Assembly: GCF_026672425.1 (NCBI RefSeq)
Contig: NZ_JAPPRC010000005.1
Coordinates: forward strand, 124,001-188,000
DNA: 64,000 nucleotides
Reading direction: 5' to 3'
Source of the DNA: Pannonibacter sp. SL95
GTDB taxonomy: Bacteria; Pseudomonadota; Alphaproteobacteria; Rhizobiales; Stappiaceae
Under the pieces are notes generated by a model, which saw only the letters and a list, made by a program, of their open reading frames with translations, ran no database searches and was not told the origin of the DNA. A program made the position numbers and the translations under genes. Shown here one piece after another: positions 18,845 to 29,501 of the stretch (the stretch's first letter is position 1; the number at the start of each line of letters is the position of its first letter).

Positions 18845-20746
18845 ATGACCGAAATCCTGCAAAATGCCCGGGCCGCGCGCCTGTCCGTTACGCGCCGTCG
18901 GCTACTTGCCGCAGCAATCCCACCGCTTCTGCTGCTGCCGTTTGGCACATCCTTGTTCTGTGGCACGTCGCTGGCCGAGGTCCGTGACCCCGAGGTTCCG
19001 GCGGTCCATGCCATCTCCATGCATGGCAGTCCGGCGCTGCCGAGCGGCTTCAGCCATTTCCCGTATGCAAATCCGGATGCGCCGAAGGGCGGCATTTTGA
19101 CGCTTGGCGTCCAGGGCACCTTCGACAGCCTCAATTCCTTCATCGTCCAGGGCGGCTTCACCAGCGCGCGCGGCATGAAGGAACGTCAGTTCGGCGAGAA
19201 CATCACCGAAAGCCTGATGATGCGGAACAATGGCGAGGCCTTCTCGCTCTACGCGCATCTGGCCGAATTCGTGCGGATGCCGGACAGCCGCGAGTGGATC
19301 GAGTTCACGCTGAACCCGAAGGCCAAGTTCTCCGATGGCACGCCGTTCACGGTCGAGGACGTCATCTTCTCGCTGCAGATCATGCGCGACAAGGGCCGCC
19401 CGCCATTCCGCAACTGGTACGCCGAGATCGCCAATTTCGAGGTCATGGGCGAGCGCACCGTGCGCCTGACCTTCAAGAACGGCAACAACCGCGAACTGCC
19501 GCTGCTCATCGCGCTGGCGCCGATGTTCTCCAAGAAGGCGACGGACGCGGAGACTTTCGACAAGTCCACCCTGAAGCCGCCGCTCGGCACCGGTCCCTAT
19601 GTCTTTGCGGAAATCGTGCCCGGCCGCCGCGTCGTGTACCGGCGCAATCCGGACTATTGGGCCAAGGACCTGCCGCAGAAGCGCGGCTTTGACAATTTCG
19701 ACGAGATTCGCGTCGAGTATTTCCGCGACGAGACATCGCTACAGGAAGCCTTCCGCAAGGGCGTGATCGACGTGCTGCCGTTCGGCAACCCGACGCGCTG
19801 GGTCAACGGGTTCGACTTCCCGGCGGCCAAGGAAGGCAAGGTCATCCGCAAGGAGATCGTCAAGGGCACGCCCGCAAACATGCAGGGCATGGCCTTCAAC
19901 ACCCGCCGCCCGGTCTTCGCCGACCGCAAGGTGCGCCAGGCACTGTCGATGCTGTTCGACTTCGAATGGGTCAACCGGAACCTTTACTCCGACCTCTACC
20001 AGCGCACCGCGGGCTACTGGGATAATTCCGAGCTGTCGTCGATCGGGCGGCCGGCGGATGCGCGCGAACGCGAGCTTCTGGCCGCCTTCCCGAATGTCGT
20101 GACGCCCGAAGTGCTTGAAGGCACCTGGCGGCCGGCGCAGACGGACGGGTCTGGCCGCGACCGTGCCGTGCTGAAGGCCGCGCTGGCGCTGCTGCAGGAC
20201 GCCGGGATGACGCTCAAGGACCGCGTGCTTGTTGATGCAGCCGGCCAGCCGGTCACCTTCGAGATCATGACCAAGAACGAGGACGAGGAAAAGCTCGCCC
20301 TTGCCTACACGCGCGGGCTCGACCTGATCGGCATCAAGGGCAGCGTGCGGACGGTGGATCCGTCGCAGTTCGAAGAGCGCCGAATCAAGTTCGACTTCGA
20401 CATGGTGTTCTACACCTGGGCCGCATCGCTCTCGCCAGGTGGCGAGCAGGTCGGCCGCTGGTCGCAGAAGGCTGCGGATACCCCGGGCTCGCTCAACATC
20501 ACGGGCGCGAAAGAGCCGGCCATCGATGCCGTGATCGAGGCGATGGTGGCCGCGCGCAGCCGCGAGGACTTCATCTCGGCGGTCCGGGCTCTCGACCGCG
20601 TTCTGGTTTCCGGCGCTTACGCCGTACCGCTGTTCAACACACCTGAGGAATGGCTGGGGCAATGGACACGCGTCGCCTCACCCAAGACCTTCCCGCTCTA
20701 CGGCTACGAGTTCCCGACCTGGTGGTCGGAGAAGCCCGGCAACTGA
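18845..20746 (+). CDS. Extracellular solute-binding protein family 5 (YejA-like), orphan
   Basis: Periplasmic binding protein of a peptide/nickel-type ABC importer, about 633 aa. The N-terminus has VTRRRLLAAAIPPLLLLPFG followed by a cleavage-like SLA-EVRD, which fits a twin-arginine signal. The mature part shows family-5 blocks such as FSDGTPFTVEDVIFSLQIMRD, PPLGTGPYVFAEIVPGRRV and GMAFNTRRPVFADRKVRQAL; it most resembles YejA. No permease or ATPase gene is adjacent, so it either serves a transporter elsewhere or has another role. An AAGGAGG lies about 13 nt before the ATG. The adenylation-fold gene follows after 19 nt on the same strand. Confidence 0.87.
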   Translation: MTEILQNARAARLSVTRRRLLAAAIPPLLLLPFGTSLFCGTSLAEVRDPEVPAVHAISMHGSPALPSGFSHFPYANPDAPKGGILTLGVQGTFDSLNSFIVQGGFTSARGMKERQFGENITESLMMRNNGEAFSLYAHLAEFVRMPDSREWIEFTLNPKAKFSDGTPFTVEDVIFSLQIMRDKGRPPFRNWYAEIANFEVMGERTVRLTFKNGNNRELPLLIALAPMFSKKATDAETFDKSTLKPPLGTGPYVFAEIVPGRRVVYRRNPDYWAKDLPQKRGFDNFDEIRVEYFRDETSLQEAFRKGVIDVLPFGNPTRWVNGFDFPAAKEGKVIRKEIVKGTPANMQGMAFNTRRPVFADRKVRQALSMLFDFEWVNRNLYSDLYQRTAGYWDNSELSSIGRPADARERELLAAFPNVVTPEVLEGTWRPAQTDGSGRDRAVLKAALALLQDAGMTLKDRVLVDAAGQPVTFEIMTKNEDEEKLALAYTRGLDLIGIKGSVRTVDPSQFEERRIKFDFDMVFYTWAASLSPGGEQVGRWSQKAADTPGSLNITGAKEPAIDAVIEAMVAARSREDFISAVRALDRVLVSGAYAVPLFNTPEEWLGQWTRVASPKTFPLYGYEFPTWWSEKPGN

Positions 20747-20765
20747 TCCAGAGGATCGCCTGATC

Positions 20766-22397
20766 ATGATCACGACGCCAGCCGAAACCATCGAGCGCCA
20801 CAGGCAGACCCAGGCCTGGGGCCGGGTCACGCTCGATGGCCTGTTCCGCAAGGCAGCCGAAGCCAACCCGGACCGTCTCGCCATGGTGGACGCACCCGAC
20901 CGGGCGGAGTGGACCGGCGGCGCGCCGCGCAGCCTGACCTATGCCGAGGCCGAGGCCGAGATCGACCGCCTGGCCGGTTTCTTTGCGGCTGTCGGGCTGG
21001 CGACGGATCATATCATCGGCATGCATGCCCCCAACACGGTCGATGCCGTCATCGCGTTTCTGGCCTCCCTGAGAGCCGGTCTGATCGCGAGCCCCCTGCC
21101 GCTGCACTGGCGGCAGAAGGACGTGCTGGAGGCCATGAACCGGCTTGGCGCCAAGGGTCTGGTCGCAGCTGACCGGCTGGAAACCCGGGACACCGGATTT
21201 GCCGCGCGCGACGTGGCTGCGGAACTGTTCAGCCTGCGCTTCGTGTTCGGGCTGGGTAAGGATGTGCCGGACGGCCTGATCGACCTTGGGCCGATGCTGG
21301 CGGAGATGGGCGACGGCCTGACAGCACCAGCCCTCAACCGCAGCGAGGCTGCGGACCACACCGCAACAATCACCTGGTCGCGCAATGGCATGGCGGCAAC
21401 GCCTGTCACCCGCAGCCACAACCAGTGGATTGCCGCCGGTTTCATGCCCTACCTGGAAACAGGGATCGAGGATGGCGCGCAGCTGATCGTGCCCTATGCG
21501 CTCAGCGGTTTGACCGGACTTGGCGCTGGGCTCGTGCCCTGGCTTCTGAGCTGCGGCACGTTGCACCTGCATCATCCGACCGCCCTGTCCCGACTGGCCG
21601 CGCAGGCGGAAGCCGTGAAGGCGGACTACGTTCTTCTGCCCGGCCCGCTCGCTGAAGCACTGGACGCTAAACTTTCCCGCAAGAGCACGACGCTGGTTGC
21701 CTGCTGGAGCATCTCGGCTCCCCAGGCTGCAACCTTCGTACCGAAGCATCAGCTGGTCGACCTGCATGTCGCGGACGAATACGCGATGGTGGCGCGGCTG
21801 CGGGGCAAGTCGGCGCGCATCCTGCCTGTTCCGGTCGGCCAGATTTCTGTGCCGTCGCACAGTGACAGCGGCCCGGATCTGCTGGAGATCAAGGTCGACG
21901 ATTCGGAGGATGGCAGGCCTGCGCGGCTTCTCGTTCGCGGCCCGATGGTCCCCGACAGGGGATGGAAATCCGGCGGAGGCGCCGACGAGGGACCTGCAAC
22001 CGACAAGGCCGGATTTCTTCGCACAGGCATTTCGGTTCGGCTGACCGAGGGCGGTCTTGCCGGATTCGGCATTCCGGGTGAGTACGCTCCGGGCGTGGGC
22101 GACCTCAAGGGCATCGACAGGGTGTTCTCGGCCTATCCGGAAGTCAGCGAAGCTGCAGCGTTTCTCGTTGAGGATCCGACGCTCGGCGCAAGGCTTTACG
22201 CCGCTCTGGTCGCCAAGCCCGGCTCGGCACCGGATGGCAAGGCGTTCTTCGCCTATCTGGATACCGAGCGCGTCGACCTTGCCAAGATCCCGACGCGGGT
22301 GCTGATGCTCTCCGCCCTGCCCCGCAACGAGGATGGCAGCGTTGACCGTGTGCGCCTGGCCTTGCGGGTGCAACGCCTCGCGCAGCAGGTGGCCTGA
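20766..22397 (+). CDS. Adenylate-forming (AMP-binding) fold protein, catalytic motifs lost
   Basis: 543 aa that reads along its whole length like an acyl-CoA synthetase (SLTYAEAEAEIDRLAGFFAAVG; PNTVDAVIAFLASLRAGLIA), yet each catalytic block is altered. The P-loop, normally SGTTGxPKG, is WSRNGMAATPVTR and lacks the lysine; the YGxTE block is replaced near CWSISAPQ; RTGD is RTGI; and the C-terminal GK catalytic lysine motif is EDGSVDR with Ser for Lys. It is probably a pseudoenzyme or binds something other than ATP plus an acid. It follows the solute-binding protein gene by 19 nt, and its stop is 3 nt before the next ATG. Function unknown. Confidence 0.72.
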   Translation: MITTPAETIERHRQTQAWGRVTLDGLFRKAAEANPDRLAMVDAPDRAEWTGGAPRSLTYAEAEAEIDRLAGFFAAVGLATDHIIGMHAPNTVDAVIAFLASLRAGLIASPLPLHWRQKDVLEAMNRLGAKGLVAADRLETRDTGFAARDVAAELFSLRFVFGLGKDVPDGLIDLGPMLAEMGDGLTAPALNRSEAADHTATITWSRNGMAATPVTRSHNQWIAAGFMPYLETGIEDGAQLIVPYALSGLTGLGAGLVPWLLSCGTLHLHHPTALSRLAAQAEAVKADYVLLPGPLAEALDAKLSRKSTTLVACWSISAPQAATFVPKHQLVDLHVADEYAMVARLRGKSARILPVPVGQISVPSHSDSGPDLLEIKVDDSEDGRPARLLVRGPMVPDRGWKSGGGADEGPATDKAGFLRTGISVRLTEGGLAGFGIPGEYAPGVGDLKGIDRVFSAYPEVSEAAAFLVEDPTLGARLYAALVAKPGSAPDGKAFFAYLDTERVDLAKIPTRVLMLSALPRNEDGSVDRVRLALRVQRLAQQVA

Positions 22398-22400
22398 GCC

Positions 22401-23570
22401 ATGCACGGCCCGGATTGGGAAGGCGACAGTGCGCTTGTGTGGCAGGGCCCGATCTGGCGCATGGGGGGCCCGAAGGGCGCGTCCATGCCGGGTTGGCCGG
22501 ATGATGTCGATCTTGGAAGCTCAACGGCAAATGCCAACCGCATCCCCGCAGCAGTTCTCCTGCATCTCGACGATCCCGCCGCACGCTTCGGCCTGGCCAT
22601 GGCGCTGGCAGACATCGGGCGGCTAAGGGCTGAAGTCCCGATCATCGCGCTGACACGCTCCGGGTCTTCCTTGCCAGATCCGTTGCCACGCGCCCATGCC
22701 CTAGTGGACGCGAGCATTCCCTCAGATGCGCTGTTCCGGATGATCTGTTCGCTGCAGAGGGCGATCCTGCGGACCGAAGAGGCCAGACTGCGCCGCATGG
22801 TCTTCGGCAGGGTTCCCCGTTTTGGTGCAGCACCGCATCACTCGGGCGGCTCCGGTCTGCTGGTCATCGGGCTCGGCAGCCGGTTCATGGACCTGTTCGA
22901 TGCCAGGGCGCGCAATGTGACCCTGGTGGGCGCGCTGACGGCAGACATGGGCGAAACCTATCTGAGCCAGCGCGCTTTCGATGCGGTCATTCTCGACACG
23001 CCCGCCGATGATGCGGCCGACATCATCGAACGGCTCCGGCGCGATGCAAGGTTTGCGCGGGTTCCAGTTCTGGTGATCGCCGAACAGGACAAGGATCTGG
23101 ATGCACTTTTCCGGGCCGGCGCCAATGATGTTCTGGGCAGCGAACTCGGCAAGCGTCAGCTCGCGGCACGACTGGCTTCCGCGATTCGCCTCGGCCGCCG
23201 ACGCCGCCTTGCGGACAGGGTTCTGGCCGAAAGCCGGGTCTGGCTGTTGCAGGAGGCAGGCCGCGGCGGACTTCCGGTCGACAAGTATGATCGCTATCTC
23301 GCAGGATGCCGCGCGCTGTGCACACCGCGTGGTCTGGTTCTGAGCGAGCTGCACCTGATGCCGAAGATCGAGACGCCGTTGCTGCCATCCGCAGCGCTCT
23401 CTGGCGACATGACCGGTGCGATCCTGTCGGTTGCTGACGCGACCAGCCGCGAGGAAGATCTCGTCTGCGCCGTGCGGGGTCTTGGGCCTGTCGCTGTCCT
23501 GAAAGGCGAGCAAGGCGGCCCGCTGCTGCAACGGCGGATCGCTGCAATCCTGGGGCAGACAACGCTTTAG
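22401..23570 (+). CDS. Degenerate receiver-like protein (PleD-like architecture), function unknown
   Basis: 389 aa with no clear catalytic signature. Residues about 50-125 (AAVLLHLDDPAARFGLAMAL ... VPIIALTRSG) and 150-275 (FDAVILDTPADDAADIIERL ... VPVLVIAEQDKDLDALFRAG) follow the alternating strand/helix pattern of response-regulator receiver domains; the second retains an Asp in VILDTP but lacks the canonical Thr/Ser and Lys positions. The last 100 residues (VDKYDRYLAGC ... VLKGEQGGPLLQRRIAAI) could be a degenerate GGDEF-like domain. This assignment is by pattern only. The gene begins 3 nt after the AMP-binding-like gene, so the two are translated together. Confidence 0.6.
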   Translation: MHGPDWEGDSALVWQGPIWRMGGPKGASMPGWPDDVDLGSSTANANRIPAAVLLHLDDPAARFGLAMALADIGRLRAEVPIIALTRSGSSLPDPLPRAHALVDASIPSDALFRMICSLQRAILRTEEARLRRMVFGRVPRFGAAPHHSGGSGLLVIGLGSRFMDLFDARARNVTLVGALTADMGETYLSQRAFDAVILDTPADDAADIIERLRRDARFARVPVLVIAEQDKDLDALFRAGANDVLGSELGKRQLAARLASAIRLGRRRRLADRVLAESRVWLLQEAGRGGLPVDKYDRYLAGCRALCTPRGLVLSELHLMPKIETPLLPSAALSGDMTGAILSVADATSREEDLVCAVRGLGPVAVLKGEQGGPLLQRRIAAILGQTTL

Positions 23571-23714
23571 GCCATCCGTCGACAACCACTGGTCTTCTGC
23601 GCTTTGCCACCTACTTGCACCTATACGCAAGGGTAACTAGTCTTGGGCGAAAGTTGAACCCGGCTGCCATCAGGCGGCTTGCGGGCTCTTGCCATCTGTC
23701 ACGAGGAGCATTCC

Positions 23715-24389
23715 ATGTCTGAACTCAAGCCCCTCGTGATCGATGTGATCTCCGATGTGATGTGCCCCTGGTGCTACATCGGCAAGAAGCGCCTCGAAAA
23801 GGCGATCAAGTCGGTTCCCGACATTCAGGTTGATGTGCGTTGGCATCCCTATCAGCTGGATTCGACCCTGCCGCCGGAAGGCAAGGACCGCGCAACCTAT
23901 CTGAATGAAAAATTTGGCGGCGCGGAGCGCGCCGAGGCGGCGTACGAGCGGGTGCGGCAAGCCGGGCGCGAGGAAGGTATTCCCTTTGCCTTCGAGAAGA
24001 TCGAAGTCTCGCCCAACACGCTCGACGCGCACAGGCTCATTCTGTGGTCCCGCTCGGATGACTTGCAGGACGATGTCGTCGAACGCCTGTTCCGCGCCTA
24101 TTTCGTCGAAGGCCGCAATCTTGCCAAGTCCGAGACGCTGGTCCAGATCTCGGCCGAAGCCGGCATGCAGTCGGATCTTGTCGAACAGCTGTTCGAAACG
24201 GACTCCGATCTGGCCAAGCTGAAGCGGCAGATCGACCAGGCCAGCGAGATGGGCGTGACCGGCGTTCCCTTCTTCATCATTGATGGCCGCTTCGCCCTTG
24301 CTGGCGCCGAAGACCCGGCCACCATCGCCGCGGCCCTGCAGCATGCCGAAGCAACCCGCAGTGACGAGGACGCCGTCGCCGACGCGTGA
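23715..24389 (+). CDS. DsbA-family oxidoreductase (FrnE-like)
   Basis: 224 aa thioredoxin-fold protein of the DsbA/FrnE (2-hydroxychromene-2-carboxylate isomerase-like) family. The redox motif is CPWC near residues 16-19 (SDVMCPWCYIGKKRLEKA); the helical insertion and the cis-Pro loop VTGVPFFII near 180 are present. No signal peptide is seen, so it is probably cytoplasmic. The start is the ATG at 23715, preceded by GAGGAGC; an ATG 36 nt upstream is unlikely. FrnE-type proteins act as disulfide oxidoreductases under oxidative stress in some bacteria. Confidence 0.9.
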   Translation: MSELKPLVIDVISDVMCPWCYIGKKRLEKAIKSVPDIQVDVRWHPYQLDSTLPPEGKDRATYLNEKFGGAERAEAAYERVRQAGREEGIPFAFEKIEVSPNTLDAHRLILWSRSDDLQDDVVERLFRAYFVEGRNLAKSETLVQISAEAGMQSDLVEQLFETDSDLAKLKRQIDQASEMGVTGVPFFIIDGRFALAGAEDPATIAAALQHAEATRSDEDAVADA

Positions 24390-24418
24390 GCCTCAGAGCG
24401 GGCAACTCTAAATTCAAC

Positions 24419-24606
24419 CGTCATCCCGGACCAGCTGAGCGCTAGCGAAGCGCCGAGCCGGGATCCAGAAATCAGCCGCGCGGAGCGCGACAACTCTGCC
24501 GCATGCTTGTCCAGTGCTGAATTACATGAGGTGCGCGCTGACGCTCGCGCAGCCATGCTGGATTCCGGATCTTCGGTTCGCTCCGCTCACCTTGTCCGGA
24601 ATGGCG
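24419..24606. repeat. MITE-like intergenic palindromic repeat element
   Basis: Two imperfect inverted copies of about 50 bp bound this element: 24419-24468 (starting CGTCATCCCGGACCAGC, ending CGGGATCCAG) and 24558-24606 (starting CTGGATTCCGGATC, ending TTGTCCGGAATGGCG). The reverse complement of the right arm aligns with the left arm over most of its length. The centre is about 90 bp with further short G+C-rich palindromes. It lies between the dsbA-like gene and eno and encodes no plausible protein. This class of TCATCCCGGA...CGGGATCCAG repeat is familiar from alphaproteobacterial intergenic regions. Confidence 0.7.
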
Positions 24607-24634
24607 GCCCAGATTTGAAATCACGCATCCCCCA

Positions 24635-24666
24635 AAAAACAAAACCCCGGAGTCGCCACCGGGGTT
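24635..24666 (-). terminator. Rho-independent terminator of eno
   Basis: Read on the minus strand: AACCCCGG, 8-nt loop, CCGGGGTT followed by TTGTTTTTTGGG. The stem is 24643-24650 with 24659-24666, about 25 nt after the eno stop codon. Confidence 0.9.
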
Positions 24667-24691
24667 CTGCAGTTCAGAAGACCTGTGCTGA

Positions 24692-26014
<1,323 letters not shown>

Positions 26015-26051
26015 TCAGTGCGGAACCCAGCGCTCACGTGCGGCGACAAGA

Positions 26052-26891
26052 TCACGCTGCTGCAGACTTGATGACCCGGTCGATGTCGCGCACCTGGCGC
26101 AACAGTGCCTCTAGATCCTTGATCGGCACCATATTGGGGCCATCAGACGGTGCGTTGTCCGGATCGTCATGGGTCTCGATGAAGAGGCCAGCAATGCCGG
26201 CAGCGGCGGCGGCGCGGGCCAGCACCGGCACCATGGTGCGGTCGCCGCCTGTCGAGGCGCCCTGCCCGCCCGGCTGCTGCACGGAATGGGTCGCGTCAAA
26301 CACGACCGGCGCGCCAGTGCGCGCCATGATCGGCAGCGCGCGCATGTCGGTGACCAGCGTGTTGTAGCCAAAGGACGCGCCACGTTCCGTCAGGAGCACA
26401 TTCGGATTGCCGCTCTCAACGATCTTGTCGAGGACGTTCCTCATGTCCCAGGGCGCCAGGAACTGCCCCTTCTTCACGTTGACAACGCGGCCAGTGCGGG
26501 CTGCGGCGATCAAAAGATCGGTCTGGCGGCAGAGAAACGCCGGGATCTGCAGGATGTCGACGGCTTCGGCGACCGGCGCACACTGGTCCTCGGTGTGGAT
26601 GTCCGTGATGACGGGCATACCGAAAGTCTCGCGAATCTCCGCAAAGATCGGCAGCGCCTCCTTGAGACCGATGCCGCGCTTGCCCTTGAGCGATGTGCGG
26701 TTGGCCTTGTCGAAGGAGCTTTTGTAGACAACAGGAATGCCGAGCTTGCCTGCGATCTCCTTCACCGCCGCTGCCATTTCCAGCGCGTGATCGCGGCTTT
26801 CCATCTGGCAGGGACCAGCAATGAGGCTGAACGGCGCCTGGTTGGAGAAAGTGACATTTCCAACGGTGACGTCCGTGTTGGCGCTCAGCAT
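26052..26891 (-). CDS. kdsA: 3-deoxy-8-phosphooctulonate synthase
   Basis: Condenses phosphoenolpyruvate with arabinose 5-phosphate to make Kdo8P, the first step to the Kdo of lipopolysaccharide. 279 aa with [16 protein letters not shown] near the N-terminus, [28 protein letters not shown] and [13 protein letters not shown], all diagnostic. It is divergent from galU across a 218-nt gap and precedes eno, whose product PEP is one of its substrates. Confidence 0.97.
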   Translation of the reverse strand: MLSANTDVTVGNVTFSNQAPFSLIAGPCQMESRDHALEMAAAVKEIAGKLGIPVVYKSSFDKANRTSLKGKRGIGLKEALPIFAEIRETFGMPVITDIHTEDQCAPVAEAVDILQIPAFLCRQTDLLIAAARTGRVVNVKKGQFLAPWDMRNVLDKIVESGNPNVLLTERGASFGYNTLVTDMRALPIMARTGAPVVFDATHSVQQPGGQGASTGGDRTMVPVLARAAAAAGIAGLFIETHDDPDNAPSDGPNMVPIKDLEALLRQVRDIDRVIKSAAA

Positions 26892-27109
26892 GGTGGATCC
26901 TTCAAGCTATCCTTTTGTCGGAGACCCGACCGGGGTTGCATACCTGCCTTTTCCGCCGCCCGCAACATTCCAGCTGTGCCTGCGTCACCCCAGTTCCAAC
27001 CTTTTGCGAAATCCGCTATGTCTCACGAGCGTGCGAGGGAAACTTCCCTTGCCGAACCAAGGTTTTGACGCGCGGCCCCGGTCCGGGGCCTATTTCAGGA
27101 GCGCATTTT

Positions 27110-28000
27110 ATGAACAGGCCAATCCGCAAGGCAGTGCTGCCGGTCGCAGGTCTGGGAACCCGTTTTTTGCCCGCCACCAAGGCGGTGCCGAAAGAAATGC
27201 TGACCATCGTCGATCGCCCGATCATCCAGCATGTGGTGGATGAAGCCCGGGAAGCCGGCATCGAACACATTGTTTTCGTGACGGGCCGCAACAAGCAGGT
27301 CATCGAAGACCATTTCGACATGGCCTATGAGCTGGAAGACACCCTGCGCCGCCGCAACAAGACGGCAGCTCTTGAGCTGCTGAACTCCATGCGCCCGCAT
27401 GCCGGTGCCACCAGCTTCACGCGCCAGCAGGAGCCGCTCGGCCTTGGCCATGCGATCTGGTGCGCCCGCGACATTATCGGCAACGAGCCTTTCGCGATCC
27501 TCTTGCCGGACGTGATCGTCAAGTCTCAGAAGAGCTGCCTTGCCCAGATGGTCGAGGTCTATAACGAGACCGGCGGCAACATCATCGCCGTCGAGGAAGT
27601 GCCGGAAGACCAGACGCACCAGTATGGCATCGTCAAGCTGGCCGATGGCCCGCGCAAGGCCGCAATGCCGATCACCGGCATGGTCGAAAAGCCGGCTCCG
27701 GGAACGTCTCCGTCGAACCTGATGATCACTGGCCGCTACATCCTGCAGCCGGAAATCTTTGGCCTGCTGTCCAGCCAGGACAAGGGCGCCGGCGGCGAGA
27801 TCCAGCTGACCGACAGCATGATCAAGCTGATGCAGTCGCAGTCCTTCACCTCGCTCGCCTTCGAAGGGCGGTCCTATGACTGCGGCTCGAAGATCGGCTT
27901 CCTCGCCGCCAACCTCGCCTTCGGTCTCGACCAGCCGGATCTGGCCGCTGACCTGCTGCCCATGCTGCAGGACGTGATCCGGAACAAGACCGGCGCGTGA
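27110..28000 (+). CDS. galU: UTP-glucose-1-phosphate uridylyltransferase
   Basis: Makes UDP-glucose from UTP and glucose 1-phosphate. 296 aa from the ATG at 27110 (MNRPIRKAVLPVAGLGTRFL), which follows an AGGAG. The nucleotide-binding signature GLGTRFLPATKAVPKEML and the loop QQEPLGLGHAIWCA are typical, as is YDCGSKIGFLAANL near the end. Longer in-frame starts are not supported. It is followed by a terminator-like hairpin and then a UDP-sugar dehydrogenase gene, so both may feed exopolysaccharide or LPS synthesis. Confidence 0.96.
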   Translation: MNRPIRKAVLPVAGLGTRFLPATKAVPKEMLTIVDRPIIQHVVDEAREAGIEHIVFVTGRNKQVIEDHFDMAYELEDTLRRRNKTAALELLNSMRPHAGATSFTRQQEPLGLGHAIWCARDIIGNEPFAILLPDVIVKSQKSCLAQMVEVYNETGGNIIAVEEVPEDQTHQYGIVKLADGPRKAAMPITGMVEKPAPGTSPSNLMITGRYILQPEIFGLLSSQDKGAGGEIQLTDSMIKLMQSQSFTSLAFEGRSYDCGSKIGFLAANLAFGLDQPDLAADLLPMLQDVIRNKTGA

Positions 28001-28047
28001 GGGTGCGGCCCTTGCCTTCGCAGAAGGCAGCATTCTAAACAGTTCGG

Positions 28048-28083
28048 GCCGGGCCGGCACAACGGCCCGGCTCTTCGTCTTTT
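28048..28083 (+). terminator. Probable terminator downstream of galU
   Basis: GCCGGGCC (28048-28055), 8-nt loop, GGCCCGGC (28064-28071), followed by TCTTCGTCTTTT. The T-tract is interrupted, so efficiency is uncertain. Confidence 0.55.
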
Positions 28084-28107
28084 GAGAGCACCCCAGCAGA
28101 GACGGTC

Positions 28108-29409
28108 TTGCCCATGTCCTCCCCCGATGCGCGCGCCACCCTTGCAATCATTGGCCTCGGCTATGTCGGCCTGCCGGTGGCGGTCGCCTTTGCAGCGGCG
28201 GGTTATCCGGTCATCGGTTTCGACATCAACGCGCAGCGGATCGGCGAGCTACGGGACGGTCATGACCGCACCGGATCGGTTTCCAGCAATCAATTAGCCA
28301 GCGAAACATTACGTTTCACCGGCGAAGAAACGGCGCTTGAGGCGGCCGATGTGGTGATTGTCGCCGTACCGACGCCCGTTGACCGGGCAAAACGTCCCGA
28401 CTTCGGCCCCTTCCTGTCGGCAGCCCAGGTCGCAGGCCGCAACCTGAAGCCTGGCGCGATCATCGTTTTCGAATCGACCGTCTATCCGGGGGCGACGGAA
28501 GAACTGGCGGTTCCCGAGATCGAGGCAGCATCCGGCGGGCGGCTTCACGCCGATTTCCATGTCGGCTACTCCCCCGAGCGGATCAACCCCGGCGATACGG
28601 AACGCGGCTTTGCCGACATCACCAAGATCGTCTCCGGCAGCTCCGACGCCGTCACCGACCGGCTCGTCGCGCTCTATGGCAGCGTGGTGACGGCCGGCAT
28701 TCACCGCGCCCCCTCGATCCGCGTGGCCGAAGCGGCCAAGGTGATCGAGAACACCCAGCGCGATCTCAACATCGCCCTGATGAACGAGCTTTCCGTCCTG
28801 TTCCATGCCATGGGCATCGACACGCGCGATGTGCTGGCGGGGGCGGCCACCAAGTGGAACTTCCTGCCCTTCCAGCCAGGTCTTGTCGGTGGTCACTGCA
28901 TCGGTGTCGATCCCTACTATCTAACCCACAAGGCGCATGAGATCGGGCTGACGCCGCAGGTGATCCTGGCCGGGCGCGGCACCAACGAGCACATGCCGGC
29001 CTTTGTCGCCGGCAAGATCATCCAGGCTTGCGTCCGCCTTGGCAGGACCATGCCGCCCAAGATTGCGGTACTTGGCCTCACCTACAAGGCCAACGTACCC
29101 GATACGCGCAACTCCAAGGTCGTCGACCTCATCACCGAGCTGCAATCCTTTGGCGCGGATGTGCGGGTTCATGATCCACTGGCCGACGCGGACGAAACCG
29201 CACACGAGTATGGCCTCCGCCTGTCCACGCTGGAGGATCTCGCCGGTTCGGATGCGGTGGTTCTCGCCGTCCCGCACCGGGGTTTTGTCGCTGGCGGCTG
29301 GGACTTCGTCCGCGGCCTTCTGCAAGACGGCAAGGGCCTCGTGGCCGACCTGCCGGCAACACTGGACCGGACGGCATGCCCGCCCGGCATCACGCTGTGG
29401 CGCCTTTGA
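28108..29409 (+). CDS. Nucleotide sugar dehydrogenase (UDP-N-acetylhexosamine 6-dehydrogenase type)
   Basis: Cytosolic NAD-dependent enzyme oxidising C6 of a UDP-sugar in two steps. 433 aa: Rossmann motif AIIGLGYVGLPVAVAFAAAG, VAVPTPVDRAKRPDFGPF, FESTVYPGATEE, and the catalytic-cysteine segment GLVGGHCIGVDPYYL. The pattern (YSPERINPGD, EAAKVIENTQRDLNIALMNE) is closest to the TviB/WbpO-like UDP-GalNAc/GlcNAc dehydrogenases rather than UDP-glucose dehydrogenase; this is inference. A second in-frame ATG at 28114 (MSSPDARATL) is an equally possible start. Confidence 0.9.
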   Translation: MPMSSPDARATLAIIGLGYVGLPVAVAFAAAGYPVIGFDINAQRIGELRDGHDRTGSVSSNQLASETLRFTGEETALEAADVVIVAVPTPVDRAKRPDFGPFLSAAQVAGRNLKPGAIIVFESTVYPGATEELAVPEIEAASGGRLHADFHVGYSPERINPGDTERGFADITKIVSGSSDAVTDRLVALYGSVVTAGIHRAPSIRVAEAAKVIENTQRDLNIALMNELSVLFHAMGIDTRDVLAGAATKWNFLPFQPGLVGGHCIGVDPYYLTHKAHEIGLTPQVILAGRGTNEHMPAFVAGKIIQACVRLGRTMPPKIAVLGLTYKANVPDTRNSKVVDLITELQSFGADVRVHDPLADADETAHEYGLRLSTLEDLAGSDAVVLAVPHRGFVAGGWDFVRGLLQDGKGLVADLPATLDRTACPPGITLWRL

Positions 29410-29501
29410 TGGGGACAGTCAAGCAAACGTGATCTCTGGCAAGATCCCGTAGAGGAATTCAGGCGTATGCTGATTTTGTGTCACCTCGAAGGAGACCAGT
29501 C

